From Methanomassiliicoccaceae archaeon (GTDB taxonomy: Archaea > Thermoplasmatota > Thermoplasmata > Methanomassiliicoccales > Methanomethylophilaceae), in contig WQZJ01000021.1 of the NCBI GenBank assembly GCA_009780795.1, forward strand, positions 1 through 13,954: DNA of 13,954 nt, given 5' to 3'. How positions within the stretch are numbered: position 1 is the stretch's first letter; the number at the start of each line of letters is the position of its first letter. The notes under the pieces are model-generated. The model was given only the letters and a program-made list of their open reading frames with translations, searched no databases and was not told where the DNA came from. Both the position numbers and the translations under genes were made by a program. Below are positions 1-6,136 of this stretch, piece by piece.

Positions 1-118
1 GGCTTGACTACCCCCGCGCAAGCCTTCCAATTGGTATTTCATTAATATCTGTTGCGGTCGTAGCGCAATAATGATTAAATCTGACTACTTATTGTACGGT
101 TAATTCTGAGGATTTGAG
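1..118. other. Intergenic leader region upstream of iorA
   Basis: No gene is visible here. Positions 1-6 (GGCTTG) and 19-24 (CAAGCC) form a 6-bp inverted repeat with a 12-base loop, possibly the end of a terminator for a gene left of the window. An AT-rich TTAATATC stretch near 42-49 is a possible TATA box for iorA. A TGAGGAT ribosome-binding-like sequence at 107-113 sits about 7 bases before the ATG at 119. Confidence 0.4.
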
Positions 119-1927
119 ATGTCAGCGAATGATAAGGGAAAGGAGCTGCTGTTGGGCAACGACGCGATCACCCGCGGTGTAATAGAGGCGGGTGTGGGAT
201 TCGCGTCCACGTACCCGGGCACGCCGTCGTCGGAGATAGGGAACAACCTGGAGAAGATAGGGGACAAGTACGGCATATTCTTTGAATTTTCAACGAACGA
301 GAAAACGGCGATGGAGGCAGGCGCCGCAGCCGCGATGTCCGGTGTACGCACCTTCGTGTTCATGAAGCATGTGGGCGTGAATGTGGCCGCGGACCCGATG
401 CTCACATTGGCGTACGGAGGAGTGAGAGGGGGAATGGTCATACTTTCCGCAGATGACCCGTCGGCCCACAGTTCACAGAACGAGCAGGACAATAGAATGT
501 ACGCGAAGCTGGCGCTGCTGCCGATGATGGAACCTTCAACGCCCGCCGAGGCCAAGGAGATGATCAAGAAAGCCTTCGACATATCGGAGGAGCTGACGCT
601 TCCCGTGCTGTTCAGGACGACCACCCGGATCAACCACGCCAGAGGTATCGTGCCGATAGGCGAGATAAAGGACGTTCCCAAGAAGTCGCAGTTCCAGCGG
701 GACCTCAAGAGGTTCGTGAACATCCCGTCCAACGCGAGGGTCAACCGCATAAGGTTACTCGAACTGAACAAGAAGGCCGCCGAGATGTCCGAGGCGTCGG
801 AACTCAATTTCATAGACGGCGACGGAAAGATAGGCGTCATAACATCCAGTGTCGCATACACCTACGTCAAAGAAGGACTGAAGAACGTATCGATACTGAA
901 ATTAGGTTTCACCAATCCGCTTCCGGAGAAGAAGATAGCGGACTTCATGAAGGGTAAAGAAAAAATAATCGTCGTCGAGGAACTGGAACCGTTCCTCGAG
1001 GACCAGGTGTACCGTATCGCCGCACAGAACGGCATCTCCGTGAAGATACACGGCAAGAGGACCGGGGATCTCCCCATGGCGTTCGAATACTCGCCGGACA
1101 CCGTGCTGGCACTGCGTGATATCGCTGAGACCGGAGAGAAAAAGGAACCGCTGCCGAAACCGGATGTGGAGATACCTCTCAGACCTCCGACGCTCTGCGC
1201 CGGATGCCCGCACCGCGGGATATTCCATGCCATCAGGAAAGCTGTCGGCAGAAAGCCGGTGATATACAGTTCGGACATAGGATGTTACTCACTCGGTGCA
1301 TCGCCTCCGTTCATGATGGCCGACATGATATTATGCATGGGCGGCGGGATCGGAGCGGCATGCGGATTCTGTGAGGCAACGGATCAAAAGGTCATAGCGT
1401 TCGCCGGCGATTCGACGTTCTTCCACGGTGGTATAACGCCATTGGTGTCGGCGGTGTTCAACGGCCACAAGTTCGTCACCGTGGTGCTGGATAACCGCGC
1501 CACAGCGATGACCGGCCACCAGCCGCATCCGGGCACAGGAAGGGACCACGGCGGCCGTAAGACGGAGCCGATGGACATAGAGGCGCTGGTGAAGGGCTTG
1601 GGAGTGAATTTCGTGATCACGGTGGACCCGTACGATATAGACGCATCCGTCGCCGCTATGGAGAAAGCGATCGATTATGACGGTCTGTCGGTAGTGATAG
1701 CGAAGCGCGCCTGTCCGCTCGAACTGAAGAAGGAGAAACTGCTCGAACCGAGAACATGCAGGGTCAATCAGGACACGTGCAAGAGGTGCTCGATATGCAT
1801 ATCCTCTATCGCGTGCCCTGCCCTGATGAAGAAGGACGGTATCGTGTCGATAGACGCATCCCAATGTATAGGGTGCTCGATGTGCGGTAATGTATGTCCT
1901 GCCGGATCGATAGAGGTGGTACAGTGA
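119..1927 (+). CDS. iorA: Indolepyruvate:ferredoxin oxidoreductase, alpha subunit (IorA)
   Basis: This is the thiamine-diphosphate subunit of the cytoplasmic enzyme that converts arylpyruvates (from Trp, Phe and Tyr) to aryl-acetyl-CoA and reduces ferredoxin; in methanogens the reverse direction can assimilate aryl acids. The protein has 602 residues, normal for the family. The N-terminal part carries the YPGTPSSEI motif (residues 32-40). A central domain begins around LCAGCPHRG (359-367). The TPP-binding signature starts at GDS (430-432) and ends at DN (458-459). The C-terminus holds two ferredoxin-type cysteine groups: C554, C557, C560, C566-Pro and C583, C586, C589, C593-Pro, consistent with two iron-sulfur clusters. 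The ATG follows a GAGG-type ribosome binding site. The stop overlaps the iorB start, so the two subunits are translationally coupled. The substrate range (indole, phenyl or branched) is inferred from the family only. Confidence 0.95.
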   Translation: MSANDKGKELLLGNDAITRGVIEAGVGFASTYPGTPSSEIGNNLEKIGDKYGIFFEFSTNEKTAMEAGAAAAMSGVRTFVFMKHVGVNVAADPMLTLAYGGVRGGMVILSADDPSAHSSQNEQDNRMYAKLALLPMMEPSTPAEAKEMIKKAFDISEELTLPVLFRTTTRINHARGIVPIGEIKDVPKKSQFQRDLKRFVNIPSNARVNRIRLLELNKKAAEMSEASELNFIDGDGKIGVITSSVAYTYVKEGLKNVSILKLGFTNPLPEKKIADFMKGKEKIIVVEELEPFLEDQVYRIAAQNGISVKIHGKRTGDLPMAFEYSPDTVLALRDIAETGEKKEPLPKPDVEIPLRPPTLCAGCPHRGIFHAIRKAVGRKPVIYSSDIGCYSLGASPPFMMADMILCMGGGIGAACGFCEATDQKVIAFAGDSTFFHGGITPLVSAVFNGHKFVTVVLDNRATAMTGHQPHPGTGRDHGGRKTEPMDIEALVKGLGVNFVITVDPYDIDASVAAMEKAIDYDGLSVVIAKRACPLELKKEKLLEPRTCRVNQDTCKRCSICISSIACPALMKKDGIVSIDASQCIGCSMCGNVCPAGSIEVVQ

Positions 1928-2514
1928 AATACGTTGTTCAGATAGTCGGTGTCGGAGGACAGGGCGTGCTTTTGGCGTCGATGGTCCTGGGGAGTGCGGC
2001 CATGAACTCAGGACGCAATGTTGCGATGAGCGAGGTCCACGGCATGGCGCAGAGAGGCGGCAGCGTCATATCGACCCTGCGGATCGGTGACAACGTGGTA
2101 AGCCCGCTGGCATCGGAGGGGGAGGCGGACATGATACTTGGGTTCGAGCCCGCAGAGACCTGCAGGAATCTGACGCTCGGAAATAAGGATACAGTGGTCG
2201 TAATGAACCTGGACCCGGTTTACCCGCCCACCGTTACGGCCGGACTCTCGAAGTATCCTGAGATAAGCGAGATGACGGCGGCCGTGGCAAAGGTCACCAG
2301 CAACCTGATATCCATAGGAGCGACGTCCATAGCCGAGAAGGCCGGTAAGTCCGTTGCCGCGAATGCGGTGATGATAGGTGCTGCCGCAGCCGCGAAAGGC
2401 TTCCCGATACCGAAGGATGCGGTCAGGGCATCGCTGCTCTCACTTGTTCCGGAGAAGTTCAGGGACCTGAACGAGAAGGCGTTCGACATGGGCTACGAAG
2501 CGATGAACAAATAA
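1924..2514 (+). CDS. iorB: Indolepyruvate:ferredoxin oxidoreductase, beta subunit (IorB)
   Basis: This is the small subunit of the IorAB heterodimer, homologous to the gamma domain of pyruvate:ferredoxin oxidoreductases. I place the start at the GTG at 1924, which overlaps the iorA TGA by four bases (GTGA) and follows a GAGGTGG ribosome binding site inside the last iorA codons. That gives 196 residues beginning MKYVVQIVGVGGQG, as expected for IorB. An upstream in-frame ATG at 1894 would add ten residues lying inside the iorA ferredoxin domain and is unlikely. Family motifs seen are GVGGQGVLLAS near the N-terminus and SEVHGMAQRGGSV around residues 36-48. A hairpin terminator follows 9 bases after the stop. 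Confidence 0.93.
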   Translation: MKYVVQIVGVGGQGVLLASMVLGSAAMNSGRNVAMSEVHGMAQRGGSVISTLRIGDNVVSPLASEGEADMILGFEPAETCRNLTLGNKDTVVVMNLDPVYPPTVTAGLSKYPEISEMTAAVAKVTSNLISIGATSIAEKAGKSVAANAVMIGAAAAAKGFPIPKDAVRASLLSLVPEKFRDLNEKAFDMGYEAMNK

Positions 2515-2523
2515 TTTCAATCA

Positions 2524-2556
2524 GGGCGCGTAACGCGCCCGTTCCTTTTATTTTCG
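2524..2556 (+). terminator. Hairpin plus T-rich tail after iorB
   Basis: A perfect 7-bp stem (GGGCGCG, 2524-2530; CGCGCCC, 2534-2540) has a TAA loop and is followed by a T-rich stretch to 2556. It sits 10 bases past the iorB stop, between convergent genes. T-rich tracts terminate archaeal transcription; the hairpin strengthens the call. Confidence 0.65.
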
Positions 2557-2615
2557 ATATACTGGCTATATGCGTCCAGGTTACTGTTATCACATGACCT
2601 TCGGTAATGATGAAT

Positions 2616-2636
2616 ATAAAAAAAAGGTAAAAGGTT
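2616..2636 (-). terminator. Oligo-T terminator after mtaB
   Basis: Read on the minus strand, a TTTTACC stretch followed by a run of eight T (complement of A8 at 2618-2625) begins about 13 bases past the mtaB stop at 2649. This is the typical T-tract archaeal terminator. The remaining bases between this tract and the iorB terminator hold no gene. Confidence 0.6.
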
Positions 2637-2648
2637 TGGTTGTTAACC

Positions 2649-4049
2649 TCAGAGGTCGTAGTTCTTCGGGTTGAATGCCGGAACATCCTTGTAGGTCTTC
2701 AGGCAGTAGTCGAGGAACTTGCTCTCCTCGTCCGGCAGTTTCTCCAGCGTCTTTATGATGCTGTCGAGAACGTCCTTCTGTTTCGCGGTGAGCAGGATCT
2801 CTTTCTTCTTGTTGCCGTCGCGTATGATCTTGGCGGCGGTGAGACCAGCGGCTTTCGCCCTTGCGTACAGGTCCTTGCCCTCTGCAACGATCGCCTGACC
2901 GATCTTGTAGGCGTTGTCGTATGCGAGGACGTAACCCTCCGGACCCCTTGCGCGGTCGGAGAACATGTACAGGTCTCTGAGCGTCTTCTCTTTGCCGAAG
3001 GCTATCGCGGTGTTCATCAGCGAGACCTCGTAACCCAAGGATCCCAGCCAGCACTGAACAGACGAACCACCGAACTCAGAGTGGTACTCGACGGACTCGT
3101 TGGACCAGACATCCGTTATCTGGGCCATCAGGTTACCCTGAAGATCCGCGTGAGCGCACTGACAGTTCTTACCCTCCTGGGCGTTCGGCTTTCCGGCGAT
3201 CGCTTTACAGATCGGCCCCTCGTAACCGCAGTCCTTGTCAGGTCCGGTTGCACCGCACTCCCATGCGCAGAGTGTCCTCGCCGCGGCGAAGGCCCTCGTT
3301 ACAGCGGAGAAGGTCCTCTGAACATCGTTGTCCAGGTAACCGCCTGCCATGAACATTGTGGTGTTGGCACCGGAACAGTTCGTGTCTCCTCCCGGAACTA
3401 CCTTGTTCTTCTTGCAGATGTCGACGAACTGCGGCCAGATCCAGCTCATGTCGAGTGAGCCGAGGTATCCGATACCGAACAGACAAGCCGTTATGTCACC
3501 GGTCATCACACCGTAGTCAAGAAGCTCTTTTCCGCCCATGGTCTCACAGGATATCAGGGATGCGCCGTTCTCACAAGCGATCTCTGCGGATATGATAAGC
3601 CTCTCCGGGTATGTGCGGAGCTTGTCCATCTTCGGCCTCAGACCCTGGTCTGCCTCTCTCTGGTCAGGCAGGGTGTGCCTGATAGCGAGGTTTATGCCGT
3701 ATTTGTCGTGCATCTTTTCCAAGAGCGCCGTCTGTCCGGAGACGATCGACTCTGCCATCTTCGAGTTGGTACCCATCTGGGATATCCACTCCGTCTCCAG
3801 CTGGAGGTCGGGGAAACCAAGGGTGACCGCACGGTTGACCGCATCCTGTGTGATGTAGTCGACGTACTCTTTGGTGATCAGGGCGATGTCTTTCTCCTTT
3901 CCGGGCCTCGGAGCGTAGTTCAGCTCAGGTATTACACGTCCTGCACCGACCTTTATTCCGAAACCGTATGACACCGGGTGCTTTGCGGTACCGAATACCA
4001 TGTCATCCGCTTTGTCATACGCCATCTTTGTGTATCTCGTTATAGCCAT
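2649..4049 (-). CDS. mtaB: Methanol:corrinoid methyltransferase MtaB (zinc enzyme)
   Basis: MtaB takes the methyl group of methanol and transfers it to Co(I) of the corrinoid on MtaC, the first step of methanogenesis from methanol. The start is the ATG at 4049, giving MAITRYTKMAYDKADDMVFG and 466 residues; it lies 3-9 bases downstream of a GGAGGTG site embedded in the last mtaC codons. An upstream in-frame ATG at 4079 would lie inside mtaC and is rejected. The known zinc ligands of Methanosarcina barkeri MtaB (Glu164, Cys220, Cys269) correspond to E169 (SCETMGG), C225 (GGDTNCSG) and C274 (DKDCGYEG), with identical spacing. No in-frame TAG is present, as expected for the methanol rather than the methylamine enzymes. 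The gene lies 2 bases after mtaC, so the pair is coupled. No mtaA is present in the window. Confidence 0.96.
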   Translation of the reverse strand: MAITRYTKMAYDKADDMVFGTAKHPVSYGFGIKVGAGRVIPELNYAPRPGKEKDIALITKEYVDYITQDAVNRAVTLGFPDLQLETEWISQMGTNSKMAESIVSGQTALLEKMHDKYGINLAIRHTLPDQREADQGLRPKMDKLRTYPERLIISAEIACENGASLISCETMGGKELLDYGVMTGDITACLFGIGYLGSLDMSWIWPQFVDICKKNKVVPGGDTNCSGANTTMFMAGGYLDNDVQRTFSAVTRAFAAARTLCAWECGATGPDKDCGYEGPICKAIAGKPNAQEGKNCQCAHADLQGNLMAQITDVWSNESVEYHSEFGGSSVQCWLGSLGYEVSLMNTAIAFGKEKTLRDLYMFSDRARGPEGYVLAYDNAYKIGQAIVAEGKDLYARAKAAGLTAAKIIRDGNKKKEILLTAKQKDVLDSIIKTLEKLPDEESKFLDYCLKTYKDVPAFNPKNYDL

Positions 4050-4051
4050 AT

Positions 4052-4834
4052 TTACGCACCTCCGACTATGTTGTCCCACTCAGCGCGGACCTTCTTCCAG
4101 TCGTAGCCAGCGATGATCTTGTCAGCTATCGGCGGGGTCTGCGGTGCCTTCTCCGAGTAGATACCGAGCTCGAAGCCCTCCGAGAACTCTCTGTTCACGG
4201 CGCCTCCTGCGGACATGAAGGGTATCTTTATTCCCTTCGCGACCAGCTTGGCCGCGATGTCGGGGAATGCACTCATCGTCGTTGTCATGAGCGCCGTTCC
4301 GGTTACCAGGAAAGGCTTCTCTTTGACGACCGCTGCGACCACATCGTCGACCGGTACATCTCTGCCCATGTCGATGACGCTGAAGCCCGATGCCCTCATC
4401 ATGACGACTGCGATGTTCTTTCCGATGTCGTGCGGGTCACCCTCTGCGACGTGCATGATGGCGAGACCTTTCGTTGTCCTTCCGCCAGCGAGCTGCTTCT
4501 CAGCCAGGGCGATACCGATCTCCATCGTCTTTGCCGCGAGCATGATCTCAGGCAGGTAGTAGATGTGGTCTGCGTAAAGCTTTCCCACGATTTCCATGCC
4601 CGGGACAAGTCCCTCGTTTATGATGTCCAAGGGTTTCTTTGTCTTCAGCGCTTCGGTCACCGTCTTTCCGACGTCTTTGAACCTCATGTAGAGGACGTCC
4701 TCTGCACAGGCTTTGAAGACAGCGTCTTTCGGCAACATCTTCTTCGCAACGGATTCCGGGGTGTTCTGATTCTCAGCCTCTATATCATAGCGCTTGAGAA
4801 TGAACCCGAAGTCCACTCCTTTTTTGCTCAACAT
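4052..4834 (-). CDS. mtaC: Methanol corrinoid protein MtaC
   Basis: MtaC carries the corrinoid that is methylated by MtaB and demethylated by the MtaA methylcobamide:CoM methyltransferase. I choose the ATG at 4834 (MLSKKGVDFG), preceded by GGGAGG at good spacing; this gives 260 residues, matching family length. An upstream ATG at 4876 would add 14 residues with no ribosome binding site, and that stretch instead forms a strong RNA hairpin. The N-terminal four-helix cap domain spans about residues 20-115. The B12-binding Rossmann domain begins near 120 with the classic D133-x-H135-x-x-G138 motif (EGDPHDIGKN), where H135 is the lower axial cobalt ligand, followed by GTALMTTTM. The stop lies two bases before the mtaB start. 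Expression is probably controlled by the divergent region and leader upstream. Confidence 0.95.
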   Translation of the reverse strand: MLSKKGVDFGFILKRYDIEAENQNTPESVAKKMLPKDAVFKACAEDVLYMRFKDVGKTVTEALKTKKPLDIINEGLVPGMEIVGKLYADHIYYLPEIMLAAKTMEIGIALAEKQLAGGRTTKGLAIMHVAEGDPHDIGKNIAVVMMRASGFSVIDMGRDVPVDDVVAAVVKEKPFLVTGTALMTTTMSAFPDIAAKLVAKGIKIPFMSAGGAVNREFSEGFELGIYSEKAPQTPPIADKIIAGYDWKKVRAEWDNIVGGA

Positions 4835-4842
4835 ATTCTTTG

Positions 4843-4848
4843 CCTCCC
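4843..4848 (-). promoter_or_regulatory. Ribosome binding site that decides the mtaC start
   Basis: Read on the minus strand, GGGAGG lies 8 bases before the ATG at 4834 and supports that start over the upstream ATG at 4876. Its first G is also the last base of the leader hairpin at 4848-4873. Confidence 0.7.
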
Positions 4849-4873
4849 GAGCGTCCGGCATGCCGAACACTCG
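4848..4873 (-). promoter_or_regulatory. RNA hairpin in the mtaC leader touching the ribosome binding site
   Basis: On the minus-strand RNA, arms CGAGTGTTCGG and CCGGACGCTCG pair over 11 positions around a CATG tetraloop. Two of the pairs are G-U wobbles, so the stem is complete in mtaC mRNA but broken on the other strand. The 3' arm ends on the first G of the GGGAGG site. This could modulate mtaCB translation; that role is inference. Confidence 0.5.
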
Positions 4874-4962
4874 CATAGGAACATTTTGTTGAAGGCTATT
4901 AAAGGAAGACTGAGGATGGATGATACATCCAGAAAACTAAACAATTGTGGAGAGTCTTGATT

Positions 4963-4974
4963 GTATATAATACC
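4963..4974 (-). promoter_or_regulatory. Probable TATA box of the mtaCB operon
   Basis: The minus strand reads GGTATTATATAC here, an AT-rich TATA-like element. Transcription starting about 25 bases downstream (near 4940) would leave a leader of roughly 105 bases before mtaC. The first six bases (GGTATT) match half of the palindrome at 5057-5068. Confidence 0.45.
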
Positions 4975-5005
4975 ACTTATTTTAAGAACGAACATGGAAA
5001 AGTAT

Positions 5006-5027
5006 AAACACTGATGAGTGTTTTTTT
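5006..5027 (+). promoter_or_regulatory. Inverted repeat with T-run in the mtaC / GTPase intergenic region
   Basis: AAACACT (5006-5012) and AGTGTTT (5017-5023) form a perfect 7-bp repeat around GATG, and seven T occupy 5021-5027. On the plus strand this resembles a terminator, but no plus-strand gene ends nearby. It lies just upstream of the mtaC TATA element, so it may instead be a protein-binding site. Confidence 0.35.
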
Positions 5028-5056
5028 ATCGTAAATATACTTTGTATCTAAAGAAA

Positions 5057-5068
5057 GGTATTAATACC
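5057..5068. promoter_or_regulatory. Perfect 12-bp palindrome GGTATTAATACC, candidate operator
   Basis: GGTATTAATACC is fully palindromic and lies between the divergent mtaCB and GTPase-orf125-ramA promoters. Single AATACC half-sites also occur at 4969-4974 (in the mtaC TATA) and 5141-5146 (at the edge of the GTPase TATA), which fits a shared regulator. No regulator gene is visible next to it. Confidence 0.4.
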
Positions 5069-5134
5069 AAACACGCTCCTAACTGTCCTTCGCGCCAGTC
5101 TTAACGGTGCAAAGTGTTTTTAAAATATCAGTAG

Positions 5135-5144
5135 TTAATAAATA
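5135..5144 (+). promoter_or_regulatory. TATA box of the GTPase-orf125-ramA operon, probably leaderless
   Basis: TTAATAAATA is centred about 28 bases before the ATG at 5168, and no ribosome-binding sequence precedes that ATG. This spacing is what a leaderless archaeal transcript would show. A second AT-rich tract, TTTTTAAAATATCA near 5117-5130, is a weaker alternative. Confidence 0.5.
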
Positions 5145-5167
5145 CCAGCTTCTCTGTTTTTATCTTA

Positions 5168-5761
5168 ATGTTCACCTGTATTATAGGAGGATTCCTCGGA
5201 ACCGGAAAGACCACACTGCTCATGAAGATCGCCGGCAGGTGCAGACGTACGGGCGTGACCGTGGCGATATTGGTAAATGAGATGGGCGAGGTCGGCATCG
5301 ATGGCGCCACCATAAAAGGGGAAGGGTACGATGCCGTTGAGCTGCCTGACGGATGCATATGCTGTTCTTTGTCGGGCACACTTCAGAACGCGCTGAAGAA
5401 CATAGACCGTGACATCCATCCGGATGTGATCATAATAGAGCCTACGGGACTGGCGCTGCCGCACAAAGTGAAGGAATTGGTCAGAACGTCCCTCATAGAT
5501 TCCGACAGGACGATGATCGTCGGTCTCGCGGACGCCAAACGGTTCTATGAGCTGATGGAGAACAAAGAGGAGTTCTTTAAGAGGCAACTTCATGCGTCCG
5601 ATCTGATATTGATAACAAAGGTGGACCTCTGCAGCGAGGGGGACGTAGAGGTGATTACCGGTAAGTTAAGGTCTATGCATGCTGGCAGAGATATCATACG
5701 GGTGTCAGCGGTCACCGAGGAAGGCATCGATGAGGTGGTAAGGAGGATACTCAATGAGTGA
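5168..5761 (+). CDS. Short COG0523 / G3E-family P-loop GTPase (CobW-UreG-HypB-like metallochaperone)
   Basis: This is a 197-residue SIMIBI-class GTPase. The P-loop GFLGTGKT is at residues 8-15, and NEMGEVGID (37-45) matches the conserved COG0523 element. ELPDGCICCSL contains the C63-x-C65-C66 metal-binding signature. EPTG (91-94) is the Walker B region, and TKVD (150-153) replaces the usual NKxD base-recognition motif. Known relatives use GTP hydrolysis to deliver or insert zinc, cobalt or nickel into target proteins. The C-terminal CobW_C domain of typical 300-400 residue members is absent, so only the G domain remains, as in UreG or HypB. It is divergent from mtaCB and overlaps orf125 by 8 bases, so its client may be the zinc site of MtaB or corrinoid loading or activation of MtaC; both are inference. 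Confidence 0.88.
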   Translation: MFTCIIGGFLGTGKTTLLMKIAGRCRRTGVTVAILVNEMGEVGIDGATIKGEGYDAVELPDGCICCSLSGTLQNALKNIDRDIHPDVIIIEPTGLALPHKVKELVRTSLIDSDRTMIVGLADAKRFYELMENKEEFFKRQLHASDLILITKVDLCSEGDVEVITGKLRSMHAGRDIIRVSAVTEEGIDEVVRRILNE

Positions 5762-6131
5762 CCCTCTCGAATCTGGCGGCACCGCGCATGGTCTGAACAC
5801 ATCCCATGACAGCATGTCCGCGTCCGTCCTGGACGCGCTCGATTCCGTGATGATGGAGGTGGCCGGATGGATCAAGGCATCCGCCGGCTGTTTCCTCGGG
5901 CACGTGAAAATGGCCGCGACCGACGGGGAGAGGACGATGACGCTTAACCTGACGGACCTAGGAACGGGAGTGGAGCACCACGGGTCCCTGGCGGACGGTG
6001 TTCGCGTGAACATACGGTTCATGGCGGCCGTCGTCGACGTTGACCGCGTCGAACTGGCGGAGAGGATGAGGAGCGCACTGGTCTCAAAAGGTTTTAAGAT
6101 CAAAAATAAGAACATTATCGAATTGGAGTGA
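5754..6131 (+). CDS. Conserved-looking 125-residue protein of unknown function between GTPase and ramA
   Basis: I do not recognise this family. The ATG overlaps the GTPase stop by 8 bases and follows a strong GGAGGA ribosome binding site with 7-base spacing. The end lies 5 bases before the preferred ramA start, so the gene is embedded in a tightly coupled operon and is very likely real. The first 20 residues are Gly/Ser/His-rich and may be disordered, and M21 is a possible alternative start. The rest looks like a small alpha/beta fold: a helix (about 24-42), a GCFLGHVKM segment with C46 and H50, a strand TMTLNLTDLG, a VEHHG pair (H75, H76), strand VRVNIRFMAAVVDV, and a helix around 98-111. 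The Cys and His residues could bind metal, but no known motif is formed. There is no signal peptide or membrane segment. Confidence 0.75.
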   Translation: MSDPLESGGTAHGLNTSHDSMSASVLDALDSVMMEVAGWIKASAGCFLGHVKMAATDGERTMTLNLTDLGTGVEHHGSLADGVRVNIRFMAAVVDVDRVELAERMRSALVSKGFKIKNKNIIELE

Positions 6132-6132
6132 T
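6125..6132 (+). promoter_or_regulatory. Ribosome binding site that decides the ramA start
   Basis: GGAGTGAT is close to the archaeal consensus GGAGGTGAT and lies 4 bases before the ATG at 6137. It overlaps the GTG at 6128 and the ATG at 6131, which argues against those as starts. Confidence 0.6.
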
Positions 6133-6136
6133 GAAT

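Noticed and set aside
1..24. 3' end of a tRNA at the left edge
   Set aside because: The short inverted repeat has no T-arm sequence or acceptor-stem pattern; it is more likely a terminator remnant.
2640..3458. Long plus-strand open frame opposite mtaB
   Set aside because: It lies wholly antisense to mtaB, which has all three zinc ligands at the expected spacing, and its translation matches no recognisable protein. It is a shadow of a GC-biased gene.
2649..4049. Pyrrolysine-containing methylamine methyltransferase
   Set aside because: There is no in-frame TAG, and the Glu/Cys/Cys zinc site and N-terminus match MtaB for methanol.
4049..4079. Upstream ATG start for mtaB
   Set aside because: The extra residues would be encoded inside mtaC, while the inner ATG has a strong ribosome binding site and gives the conserved MtaB N-terminus.
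4834..4876. Upstream ATG start for mtaC
   Set aside because: No ribosome binding site precedes it, the added 14 residues do not fit MtaC family length, and the stretch forms an RNA hairpin directly before a good GGGAGG site.
5168..5761. UreG or HypB proper
   Set aside because: The size fits, but the CxCC motif in ELPDGCICCSL and NEMGEVGID are COG0523 features, and no urease or hydrogenase genes are nearby.
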